A stretch of 64,000 nt of DNA from Aureimonas phyllosphaerae. GTDB taxonomy: Bacteria; Pseudomonadota; Alphaproteobacteria; Rhizobiales; Rhizobiaceae. Both the position numbers and the translations under genes were made by a program. The notes beneath the pieces were generated by a model. The model did not search any database. It was not told where the DNA came from and saw only the letters and a program-made list of their open reading frames with translations. The stretch spans positions 186,001-250,000 of the forward strand of contig NZ_FOOA01000002.1 in the NCBI RefSeq assembly GCF_900113065.1, written 5' to 3'. Below are positions 18,891-27,900 of this stretch, piece by piece (within the stretch, counting starts at the first letter, position 1; every line of letters begins with the position of its first letter).

Positions 18891-20348
18891 ATGCCCTCCA
18901 TTGCCGACGAAGCGCGTATTGTCTTCGAAAACATCGCGGATCGGGGAGCCGGGCTGTTCCATCCCACGCTGCGGCTTGGCGTCGCCGGGCTTTCACGCGC
19001 CGGGAAGACGGTCTTCATTACGGCTCTGGTCCACAATCTCCTGCATGGCGGTCGCCTGCCGGTGTTCGAAGCCCAGAGCTCCGGGCGCATCTCGCGTGCC
19101 TATCTCGAGGAGCAACCGGACGATGCCGTGCCGCGCTTCCAGTACGAAGAGCACCTGCGCGCTATTCTGGAGGACCGGGTCTGGCCGCAATCGACACGAG
19201 CGATCTCGCAACTGCGCCTGACGGTCGAATACGAGTCCGCCTCAGGCTGGATGCGCTTCCTGTCACCGGGAAAGCTGTCGATCGACATCGTCGATTATCC
19301 CGGCGAATGGCTGCTCGACCTTCCACTTCTCGAGAAGGACTTCGCCACCTTTTCCGCGGAATCGCTGGAGCGAGCGCGCCTGCCGTCGCGGGAGAGGATG
19401 GCACAACCGTTTCTCGACGTGCTGGCAACGATCGACCTCGAAGCGGTCGCCGACGAGACCACGAGCCAGCGGCTCAGTTCGACCTTCGCTGACTACCTGA
19501 GGGCCTGTCGGCAGGATCGCACGGCCCTTTCGACCCTGCCGCCGGGACGCTTCCTGATGCCGGGCGATCTCGAGGGATCGCCCGCCCTCACGTTCGCGCC
19601 TTTGCCGGTCGAACCGGGGCGCGTCTATCCGAAGGGCAGCTACGGGGCGATCCACGCGCGTCGGTACGAGGCCTACAAGACCGTCGTCGTCCGACCATTC
19701 TTTCGCGACCACTTCGCGCGCCTCGACCGCCAGATCATCCTGATCGACGCGCTGCAGGCGATCAACGCGGGACCGGAAGCGGTTCAGGATCTGGAGACCG
19801 CCCTCAGCGACATCCTCGCCTGCTTCCGGCCGGGCCGCGCGTCCTGGCTCGGATCGCTGCTCACACCGCGGATCGATCGTATTCTTGTGGCCGCAACCAA
19901 GGCCGACCACCTGCACCGCACCAGCCACCAGCGCCTCGAAAACATCGTCAGGCGGCTGGTGGACGGGGCAGTCGAGCGTGCGAAACTATCGGGCGCCCAG
20001 ACCGATGTCGCCGCGATGGCTGCGGTGCGCGCGACCCACGAGGCCACGGTTTCGGACAAAGGCGAGACGCTGCCGGTCATCGTTGGCACCCCGATCGAAG
20101 ACGAAGAGATCGCCGGGCAACGCTTCGACGGCCGAACCGAAACGGCGGTCTTCCCGGGCGATCTGCCGGAGGACCCCTCGCGCATCCTGCGCGCGCGGGA
20201 GGACGGCATCGGTGCGCTCGATCCCCTGACCTTCGTCCGCTTTCGTCCGCCGAGGCTGGAGCGCACCGCCGAAGGGGCGACGCTCTCCCTGCCGCAGATC
20301 CGCCTCGACCGCGCCCTTCAGTTCCTGATGGGAGACCGTCTGGCATGA
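18891..20348 (+). CDS. ycjX: YcjX-like P-loop ATPase/GTPase
   Basis: This 485-residue protein matches the YcjX (DUF463) family of P-loop NTPases. The Walker A motif is GLSRAGKT at residues 33-40 and a DYPGEW segment around residue 137 resembles a Walker B/G3 motif. In enterobacteria ycjX is linked to ycjF and the phage-shock regulon, but the molecular role is unknown. A CTATAT element at 18843 with CTGTCG 17 bases before it could be the promoter. It overlaps the ycjF-type gene by four bases (ATGA), a pairing conserved widely among proteobacteria. No pspA is nearby. Confidence 0.92.
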   Translation: MPSIADEARIVFENIADRGAGLFHPTLRLGVAGLSRAGKTVFITALVHNLLHGGRLPVFEAQSSGRISRAYLEEQPDDAVPRFQYEEHLRAILEDRVWPQSTRAISQLRLTVEYESASGWMRFLSPGKLSIDIVDYPGEWLLDLPLLEKDFATFSAESLERARLPSRERMAQPFLDVLATIDLEAVADETTSQRLSSTFADYLRACRQDRTALSTLPPGRFLMPGDLEGSPALTFAPLPVEPGRVYPKGSYGAIHARRYEAYKTVVVRPFFRDHFARLDRQIILIDALQAINAGPEAVQDLETALSDILACFRPGRASWLGSLLTPRIDRILVAATKADHLHRTSHQRLENIVRRLVDGAVERAKLSGAQTDVAAMAAVRATHEATVSDKGETLPVIVGTPIEDEEIAGQRFDGRTETAVFPGDLPEDPSRILRAREDGIGALDPLTFVRFRPPRLERTAEGATLSLPQIRLDRALQFLMGDRLA

Positions 20349-21388
20349 GCGACACACCGTCCCGCCGCCCATCGGCTTTCCCGGTCGATCCACCGCTGCC
20401 GCAGCCCCCTATCGCAACGGCGCGAGCGCCTCGCAGCATTTCCGACCTCGCCCGCGTGCAGATCGAACCCGACGAAGCGCTCGAGGCTGAAGCCGCCGCG
20501 CGGCTGGACGCGGAACCGGCGACCCGCCGCCGCCGCACGTTCTCGTTCGGCAAGCTCGCCATGGGCGCGCTCGGTGCGCTTGCATCGCTGGCCTTCGGGC
20601 TGGCGATCGATAGCTTCGTGCGCGATCTCTTCCAGCGCTCGGACTGGCTCGGCTGGACGGCTCTCGGTCTTGCCGTGCTGCTGCTGGTGGGGTTGCTCGG
20701 TGTCGTCGGTCGCGAAGCCCTCGGCATCATGCGGCTCAACGACGTGGAGCGTGAGCGCAGCGAGGGGCGCCGGGCCTTCGAAACCGACTCCGCAAAGGAC
20801 GCCCAGGCCGTCGTCGCCAAGCTGACAAAGCTCGTGTCGGCGAGACCGGAGACGGCCGCAGGTCGCGAGCGCCTCCATGCCTCGCGCGACGACGTCATCG
20901 ACGGTCGGAACCTGATCACGCTCGCCGAACGCGAACTCCTCCTGCCGCTGGATGCCCGCGCGCGTGCGCTTGTGCTCGCTTCGTCCAAACGGGTGTCCGT
21001 TGTGACGGCGGTCAGTCCGCGCGCCTTCATGGACCTCGCCTTCGTCCTCTTCGAAACTGTGCGCCTGATCCGCTCGGTATCGTCGCTCTACGGCGCCCGA
21101 CCGGGCGCTATCGGGCTCGTTCGGCTGGTGCGCGACGTTCTGGCGCATCTGGCTGTCACCGGGTCGATCGCGGTCGGCGACGGGATCGTGGGGCAGGTCG
21201 TAGGCCATGGGCTGGCGGCGCGACTGTCCGCGAAGCTCGGCGAGGGCCTCGTCAACGGCCTTCTGACCGCCCGGATCGGCATCGCCGCCATGGACCTCTG
21301 CCGACCCCTTCCCTTCCTCAGCGTCCAACGCCCGAGGATCGGCGACTTCCTCAATGAACTCAAGCCTATGGGCGGCGAGAAGCCGTGA
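20345..21388 (+). CDS. ycjF: YcjF-like (TIGR01620/DUF697) inner membrane protein
   Basis: This 347-residue protein has a polar, proline-rich N-terminal stretch, two transmembrane helices at about residues 75-120 (LAMGALGALASLAFGLA and WLGWTALGLAVLLLVGLLG), an amphipathic middle section and a third hydrophobic region near residues 225-300 with the DUF697-type VTAVSPRAFMD start. It is translationally coupled to ycjX. The pair is expected to work together at the inner membrane, but no reaction is known. Confidence 0.9.
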   Translation: MSDTPSRRPSAFPVDPPLPQPPIATARAPRSISDLARVQIEPDEALEAEAAARLDAEPATRRRRTFSFGKLAMGALGALASLAFGLAIDSFVRDLFQRSDWLGWTALGLAVLLLVGLLGVVGREALGIMRLNDVERERSEGRRAFETDSAKDAQAVVAKLTKLVSARPETAAGRERLHASRDDVIDGRNLITLAERELLLPLDARARALVLASSKRVSVVTAVSPRAFMDLAFVLFETVRLIRSVSSLYGARPGAIGLVRLVRDVLAHLAVTGSIAVGDGIVGQVVGHGLAARLSAKLGEGLVNGLLTARIGIAAMDLCRPLPFLSVQRPRIGDFLNELKPMGGEKP

Positions 21389-21480
21389 CCCGAGTGCTGC
21401 GGCTTGTCGCTCGCGAAAGGTTCGGTTAACCGTTCCCGGCGATAGATAGGCCCATGTCCTTGCCGCTCCGAAGGCTCCCC

Positions 21481-22014
21481 ATGTTCCGTCCCGTCATCGC
21501 CGGATTGTCGCTTCTCTCGATCGCTCTTGCAGGCGCGATGCCGGCGCGCGCGGCCGATGTCGACGAAGCCTTCTTCAACTCGGTTTTCGGGCGCTGGTCG
21601 GGCCCGGGCGAAATCGTCGCCGGCAAGTACAAGGGCACGAAGTTCGTGTGCGACCTGTCGGGTCTCCAGCCCGAAAAGGCCGTCGGCATGTCGCTCGACG
21701 GGGCCTGCCGCGTCGGCATGTTCTCTCAGCCGATGAACGCGACCTTCACCAAAGGCGGCTCGTCCTACAAGGGCACGTTCCTCGATGGCTCGGGCGGCAA
21801 GGGCCTCGACATCGTTTCGGGCGACGTGTCGGGAAACAAGGTCGTCGTGGGTCTCGACCGCAAGCAGTTGAAGGGCGCTATGGTCGCCCGGCTCGAGGAC
21901 AAGAACAAGCTGATGATCACGATCTCGGTGCAGGTCGCGGGCGAGCTCGTTCCCGTCATCGGCATGACGCTGAAGCGCGACGAGAGCGTGAAGCGCGCCG
22001 CGTTGGCGGACTGA
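21481..22014 (+). CDS. Exported protein of unknown function
   Basis: I do not recognise a named family. The 177-residue product has a signal peptide (hydrophobic core VIAGLSLLSIALAGAMP, probable cleavage after ARA) and a mature part of about 150 residues rich in glycine, lysine and beta-prone segments, with two cysteines (CDLSG and ACRVG) that could form a disulphide in the periplasm. The ATG at 21481 has AAGG six bases upstream; an ATG at 21454 with a poorer site would add nine residues. It runs alone between ycjF and the convergent folK. Confidence 0.75.
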   Translation: MFRPVIAGLSLLSIALAGAMPARAADVDEAFFNSVFGRWSGPGEIVAGKYKGTKFVCDLSGLQPEKAVGMSLDGACRVGMFSQPMNATFTKGGSSYKGTFLDGSGGKGLDIVSGDVSGNKVVVGLDRKQLKGAMVARLEDKNKLMITISVQVAGELVPVIGMTLKRDESVKRAALAD

Positions 22015-22017
22015 GCG

Positions 22018-22521
22018 TCAGGCGGTCCGCCACCAGTCCGGCTCCGTCGGCCGACGTTCGATACCCGTCGTATCGAGCGTCTTCAGCCGCTCGACGATCG
22101 TCACGCCATCCAGAATTAACTGTGGCGCGATCTCGACGAGCGGGACAAGTACGAAGGCTCGCTCACCCATGCGTGGATGCGGCAGCGTCAGTGTCTCGCT
22201 CCGCATGCTGACACCACCGAAGTCCAGGATATCGAGGTCGACCGTCCGCGGACCCCAGCGCACGCTGCGATCGCGATGAAGCTCGGTTTCTACAGCCAGG
22301 CAGAGCGACAGCAGGCCATCCGCCGAGAGGCTGGTTTCGACACTCGCGCAGGCATTCAGGAATGTGGGCTGCACGATCGGCCCCCAAGGCGGAGTTTCAT
22401 AGACCGACGATACGGCGACCACGCTCGTGCAGAGATCGCGGTCGAGGGCACGCAGCGCCAGCGCCATTGAGTGGACGGGGTCCCCGATATTCCCGCCAAG
22501 CCCGAGATAGGCGGTGATCAT
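22018..22521 (-). CDS. folK: FolK, 6-hydroxymethyl-7,8-dihydropterin pyrophosphokinase
   Basis: This 167-residue enzyme transfers pyrophosphate from ATP to hydroxymethyl-dihydropterin in folate synthesis. Family motifs are LGLGGNIGDP at the N-terminus, VSSVYETPPWGP, FLNACASVET and the catalytic RWGPRTVDLDILDFGG followed by LPHPRMGERAFVLVPL. The start overlaps the folP stop by four bases, so the two are coupled. The usual middle gene folB (dihydroneopterin aldolase) is missing from this junction. Confidence 0.96.
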   Translation of the reverse strand: MITAYLGLGGNIGDPVHSMALALRALDRDLCTSVVAVSSVYETPPWGPIVQPTFLNACASVETSLSADGLLSLCLAVETELHRDRSVRWGPRTVDLDILDFGGVSMRSETLTLPHPRMGERAFVLVPLVEIAPQLILDGVTIVERLKTLDTTGIERRPTEPDWWRTA

Positions 22522-23378
22522 TGCCCTCGCTCCCGAAGCGCGGCGTCGACCAGCGCCAGCGCGTCTCGTGTCGGGCCGACGGCATGGACCCGGAAGATCG
22601 AGACGCCCCGCTCCCGCATCAGAACGCTCGTCGCGGCCGTGGCCACGTCGACGTCCCCGCTGTCCCGGTCGAGAACGCTCCGCACGAAGCGCTTGCGCGA
22701 GGTGCCGGCGAGGATCGGGTAGCCGAGGGGGGCAAGTTCGCCCAGCCGCATCATCAGTTCGAAGTTCTCCCTCGCATCCTTCGCGAAACCGAACCCGGGA
22801 TCGAGGACGATCTGGTCCTCGCTGACGCCCGCGTCGCGCGAGATCCCGACGGAGCGCCGGAGAAACGACCGCTGATCCTCGATGACGTCAGGCAGTTTCT
22901 CGCGCTCTCGCCCCGTGTGCATCAGGCATAGGCCTGCCCCGGTTCGGGCCGCGACTTGCGCGATCTCCGGCTCGCGTTGCGCGCCCCAGACGTCGTTGAC
23001 GATCGATGCGCCGGCCTTGACCGCAAGGGCCGCGGTCTCGGCGCGGTAGGTATCGATGGAGATCGCCACGTCGCTGTGAGCCCGTAGCGCGCGAATGACC
23101 GGCAGGACCCGGTCCTGCTCTTCCGCCGCCTCGACGGGTGCGGCGCCCGGCCGGGTTGACTCGCCGCCGATGTCGATGATGTCGGCGCCCTCTGCGATCA
23201 TTGCGAGCGCGGCCTCGACCGCCCGCTCGGTGCTGCCGTCGAAGCGACCGCCGTCGGAAAAGCTGTCCGGGGTGACGTTGAGGATGCCCATGATGGTCGA
23301 TCGCCGCCCGAGACGGATCGTCCGGCCGTGGGCCGTTCGCCAGATGCGCTCCAGTGTCACGGGTTCGCCCGATCTCAT
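22518..23378 (-). CDS. folP: FolP, dihydropteroate synthase
   Basis: This 286-residue TIM-barrel enzyme joins dihydropterin pyrophosphate and p-aminobenzoate; it is the sulfonamide target. Visible motifs are MGILNVTPDSFSDGG, DIGGESTRPGA, SIDTYRAE, IVNDVWGA and the DPGFGFAKD pterin-binding loop, with SRKRFV near the C-terminus. It is the first gene of a folP-folK operon and is followed directly by folK in a four-base overlap. Confidence 0.97.
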   Translation of the reverse strand: MRSGEPVTLERIWRTAHGRTIRLGRRSTIMGILNVTPDSFSDGGRFDGSTERAVEAALAMIAEGADIIDIGGESTRPGAAPVEAAEEQDRVLPVIRALRAHSDVAISIDTYRAETAALAVKAGASIVNDVWGAQREPEIAQVAARTGAGLCLMHTGREREKLPDVIEDQRSFLRRSVGISRDAGVSEDQIVLDPGFGFAKDARENFELMMRLGELAPLGYPILAGTSRKRFVRSVLDRDSGDVDVATAATSVLMRERGVSIFRVHAVGPTRDALALVDAALRERGQ

Positions 23379-23494
23379 CCGTATTTCCCAAGCCCGTTAC
23401 TGACGACCGCAATATTTCCGCAATCGTCCCTTGTATCTCTTTCGAACCCGCGTAGCGTAGGGGTCAGGTGTTTCAAGGGTCGAGGCCAGCGACG

Positions 23495-24094
23495 ATGCGG
23501 CGACTTCTGATCTCCAGCCTTGCGGCCGGATGCATGTTCACCGGCTCGGCCCATGCCGCCGAGATCACCGAGCGCACCACGTATTTCATGGTGCGCGGAG
23601 CGACGTTTGCCGAGCTGGACAGGGCGCTCGGAACAAACGGTCCGCTTCTGGGCGGCGGCGAGCGTCACGCGGGGGCCACGAAGGTCACCTTCACCCGCGA
23701 CCTGCAGTTCGACATTCAGAAGACCGGCTGCCGCATTGCCCGCACCAACCTCCGCCTCGATCTCGTGACCACCCTCCCGCGCTGGAACGCACCGCGTGGC
23801 GCCGACGCGAGGACGCGGACGATGTGGAAGGTGCTGCAGCGGGACATCGCGGAACACGAGGCGAAACACTCCACGATCGCCAAGAACTGGCTCGACCTGA
23901 TGAACCGGGAACTCTTGGCCCTGCCCCCCGAGCCGAGTTGTGCCCGTCTGGAGGTGAAGGCCGCGCATCTCTCGCAGCAGATGCAGATGGCCCATGCCAA
24001 GGAACAGAACGGGTTTGATCGTGCGGAGACGCGCGTCGTGGACTCCCGTCTCAATGCGAAGCTCGCGGCGGCCACGAAACGCGCGGCGCCTTGA
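23495..24094 (+). CDS. Secreted DUF922-type zinc protease
   Basis: This 199-residue product has a signal peptide (cleavage likely after SAHA) and the metalloprotease motif HEAKH at residues 121-125, which fits HExxH, within the DUF922 pattern RDIAEHEAKHSTIAK. The family is predicted to contain secreted zinc-dependent proteases; substrates are unknown. The ATG at 23495 with GAGG nine bases upstream is preferred over a GTG 27 bases earlier, because it starts right at the basic signal peptide. Two cysteines (CRIAR and SCARLE) may pair. It converges with the ferredoxin gene. Confidence 0.83.
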   Translation: MRRLLISSLAAGCMFTGSAHAAEITERTTYFMVRGATFAELDRALGTNGPLLGGGERHAGATKVTFTRDLQFDIQKTGCRIARTNLRLDLVTTLPRWNAPRGADARTRTMWKVLQRDIAEHEAKHSTIAKNWLDLMNRELLALPPEPSCARLEVKAAHLSQQMQMAHAKEQNGFDRAETRVVDSRLNAKLAAATKRAAP

Positions 24095-24111
24095 AAAGGC
24101 AGGGCTTCGGC

Positions 24112-24432
24112 TTACGCCTGACGTGCAGGAACCGTCAGCGTCAGTCCGTCGAGGTCCGGCTTGACCCGGATCTGGCAGGACAGGCGCGAGTTCGGGCGTA
24201 CGTCGAGTGCGAAGTCCAGCATGTCTTCCTCCATCGCTTCCATTGGCGGAATCTCCACGAGGCGAGCCTCGTCGACATAGACATGGCAGGTCGCGCAGGC
24301 GCAGGCTCCGCCACAATCGGCATCGATGCCGGGCACATCGTTTCGGATCGCCGCCTGCATGACGCTCGCCCCGTCGGCAGCATCGATATCGTAGCGGGTT
24401 CCGTCGGGCGTGATGAAGCTGATCGCGGTCAT
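24112..24432 (-). CDS. Adrenodoxin-type 2Fe-2S ferredoxin
   Basis: This 106-residue protein has the cluster ligands C40, C46, C49 and C86, that is C-x5-C-x2-C-x36-C, as in adrenodoxin-type ferredoxins of alphaproteobacteria. These pass electrons to cytochromes P450, to iron-sulfur cluster assembly or to other oxygenases. An extra cysteine (C44) lies between the first two ligands. No partner reductase or P450 is adjacent, so the acceptor is unknown. It is monocistronic and convergent with the DUF922 gene. Confidence 0.93.
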   Translation of the reverse strand: MTAISFITPDGTRYDIDAADGASVMQAAIRNDVPGIDADCGGACACATCHVYVDEARLVEIPPMEAMEEDMLDFALDVRPNSRLSCQIRVKPDLDGLTLTVPARQA

Positions 24433-24934
24433 GCCCGCGGGTAGAACGACTGCGGGCGGCCGTCAATGGTCGCCCGGACGACCGCAAGGCGTCGAAGCGT
24501 TCGGTTATCAACAACCATGTCCGCACAAGCCGACGTATGGTGACCGGCTTCGACGATCGACGCAACGCGACAAGCGGACGCCGCGGGTTGGTGCGACGAA
24601 AGCAGACCAACTGACGATTCGAAGCCGGAAACCTCGCTGGACGCGACGTCAACGCAAGCCCGCGGCAAGCGCAGCGCCCTCGGATCGCAGTCAAGGGATC
24701 GATACCGCCGAAAGCTGCATTTCGAAATCGGCGTTAACCAAATGTTTAAACTTGTATCAAAGCCCGGAATTGCGGGTTTCCTTCCGCCCTCCGCGCCTCT
24801 AATTTGGTCGAATGTAAAAGGCCCGCCATCCGTGTTCTGGTGGCGGCCTTCCGATGGCGGGATGGTTCGGGGCGCGCGACAGGGCGGCGCGTCGGCGGCC
24901 ACCCCGCGAGTAAACGAGTACGGGGCGGCGGGTC
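24433..24934. promoter_or_regulatory. 502-base intergenic region upstream of the giant coiled-coil gene
   Basis: I see no convincing gene here. The left part should hold the ferredoxin promoter on the minus strand and the right part the promoter of the giant gene. An AT-rich patch at 24730-24790 contains TTAACC followed by a second TTAA (24734-24737 and 24746-24749, eight bases between). This resembles a CtrA site, whose consensus spacing is seven, so it is only suggestive. Confidence 0.4.
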
Positions 24935-27900
24935 ATGTCGAAGATCAAGACGGCTGAACAGCTATCGGACGAAGCAGTCACCGAGCTGGAGGCGGCGCTT
25001 CAGGACACGGATTTCCTGGGTGCCGATCCCGATCAGCCTCAGGTGAGCGGGACGGCCGAAGGCCATGTCGAGAGCGATACGCTCGCCCCGTCCGAGATCA
25101 ACATCGAGTTCGCCCTCAATGAATTCGATCGCTCCGTGGAGGAAGCGACGAGCGCCCTCCGTGAGGAATCGATCGCCGAGCCAGTTGCGCAAACCGATCC
25201 GCTGAAGGCCGACGGGGAGGTTCCGCCCGAGCCGGACTTCCAGATCGCCGAAGAGGAACTGATCGCGTCGCTTGGCGATCTCGACCGCGTCGACCCGCCT
25301 GCGGCGGCCGATCGCCTCGGAAGCGCCGTGCCGCCGGTGGCGGCCGCGATCGCGGCAGGAACAGCCAGCACAGCGCGTCAGGATGCTCCCCCTCCTCGTG
25401 CGGAACCTGCGGCTCGGCGCCCGGAGCCGAGCGTCGCCCCCGAGCCCGTTCGTGCGTCGCGCACCCGCGACTTCAAGGCCGCTGTCGCCAATGACGAGCA
25501 GCGATCCGCCGCCGTGCGCGCCGATGCGCTGCTGACCCGCCGTTCATCGCGCCGCACGGTGGTCATCGGCGGCGTCGTCGCCGCCGCTTGGGTTCTCCTG
25601 GCTGGTGCGGCCGCCGCCGCTTTCATCAATTCCGGCACGTCGTCCGCCCCCGAGGCCGTCACGCTGGCCTTGGCGGCTTCTGCCGTGGTCCTGCCTGCCC
25701 TTCTCATCATGGCATTCGCCGTGATGGTGCGGCGTTCGCAGGATCTGCGCCTCATGAGCCGCTCGCTTGCCGAGGTCGCTCTTCGGCTGGCGGAACCTGA
25801 AAGCATTGCTTCCGAAAAGGTGGCGAGCGTCGGCAATGCCATTCGTCGTGAAGTGGCCGCTCTCGGCGAAGGCGTCGAGCGCGCGCTTTCGCGCATGGGC
25901 GAGCTGGAGGGCATCGTCCACAACGAAGTGTCTTCGCTCGAACGGGCCTACGCCGACAACGAGGTGAAGATCCGCTCGCTGGTGACCGACCTGTCGTCGG
26001 AGCGCGAGGCGATGCTGACGCATGCCGAGAACCTTCGCTCGTCGGTGGTCGGTTCGCACGATCGCCTGATCGGCGACGTCGACACGGCCTCCACCCGGAT
26101 CATCCGCCAGGTCGAGGACGCGACGCAGCGGTTCCATTCGCTCCTCGACGAGCGCGGTGCCGCCCTGTCGCAGGCCTATGAGGAACGCAGCCAGGCGCTG
26201 ACGGCGATGTTCGATACGCGCAGCCGCGAGATCGAAAGCGAACTGACCGGCAGCAGCACGACGGTGATCCTGCGGATCGGCGAAACCGCAGAGGAGACGA
26301 CGCGTCGGCTGGCTCAGACCGGCGAGGAACTCGCCCGGTCGCTGCGAGCGCAGGCCGAGGAACTGCAGGCGCGATCCGACGAACTGGTGCAACGCGTCTC
26401 CTCGATCGGCGAGGAAGCGGGTGAGCGCCTTCGCCAGTCGAACGATACCGTGCTGCGCCAGTTGGCGGAGCGTACCGAGAATCTTGCAACCGGCTCGGAG
26501 ACCTTCGACCGACGCCTCGCCGAAACGCTCGACGAGCGTTCCTCGCGTCTGATCGGCGAGAACGAAGCGCTGATCGCTTCGCTGGCCGGTAGCCTGGACC
26601 AACGGCTCGCCAACCTGACGACCGAGACCGAGCGTCTTCTGGCGCGTCTCGACGAGGCCTTCGACAGCCGGATCCAGAACGCGACCACCCTCCTCGGCTC
26701 GCGCAACGACAATGTTCTCAGCCGCTTCGACGAACGTCTCGCTCAGCTGGAAGCGGCTCTTTCTGGCAAGGGTGCGCAGCTCGTGCAGACGATCGAGGGT
26801 CAGGCCCTTGCGATCGACCGCACGGCAGACCGCCTCGCCGTCACCCTTTCCGAATCCTCCGGTAGCTTCGCGCGGACCGTGGCCGAGCGCGCCGACGAAA
26901 TCCGTCAGGCGATCGACAGTGGCCGGGAGAATCTTACCGCTGCCGCAGACAGCGCTCGTCAGGGCATCGACGCCAGCTTCAACCAGCATTCCGATCATTT
27001 GCGCTCGACCTTCGACGCGCAGATCGGCTCGCTCGGGGCCGTTCTCAGCGATCGCGCGGCCGACATCGACACGTCGCTCGCTTTCGCGCAGCAGGCGCTG
27101 ATCGCCCAGTTCGAAGAGCGCGGGACCGCCCTCACGCACTCCATCGAGAGCAACGTCGCCCGTATGGAGGCGATCATCGGCGGCGCCGAAGGCCGCCTGG
27201 TCTCCGGCGTGGAAGAGCGGGCCGGACGGCTTGAAGCTGCTCTCGTCGCGGCCGACTCGCAGGCGGACGATCGCTTCCAGACCCGCCTCGACCGCATGAA
27301 CGCGCTTCTTGCCGAGCGCGGATCGGCGATCGAAGTGGCGCTCGACCAGCGCACCCAGCTCCTGTCGAACGAATTCGAGACGCGTCTGGCTTCCCTCGAC
27401 CGCATGCTTGCCGATCGCACGGAGCGCTTCGTCACCGACTTCGACGAGCGGAACGAGGCCTTGACCACCGGGCTTGCGGACCGCATCACCGCCAGCGAGG
27501 CCTTCATGCGCGACAGCGGCGAGCGGCTGTCGACCTCGCTCGACCTTTATACCTCGCGGGTCGGCGACGACGTCATCGGGCGCCTGGAAGCGGCGTTGAT
27601 GATGGGCGACGACCGCCGGCAGGAATTCCTCGCCAATCTGGAAACGCGCACGGCCGGCATCGAGGCGAGCTTCGAGCAGTCCGTCGAGCGCGTCGTCAAC
27701 GATCTCGCCGTCCGGGTCCGCGAGCTTTCGGATGCGGTCGACACCTCGCATGCCGGTCTCACCGAAAGCCTGGACGAGCGCACTGACCGCTTCGCCCGCG
27801 ATATCGACCAGAATGCCGGCACGGTGCTCTCGGCTGTCGAGAACGCCCTGTCGCTCCTGATTCAGGGTCTCGACGGTCGTGGCGCGACGCTCCGCGAAGC

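Noticed and set aside
24734-24749. A consensus CtrA binding site
   Set aside because: The TTAA half-sites are eight, not seven, bases apart, so it is kept only as a weak candidate and not as a separate site.
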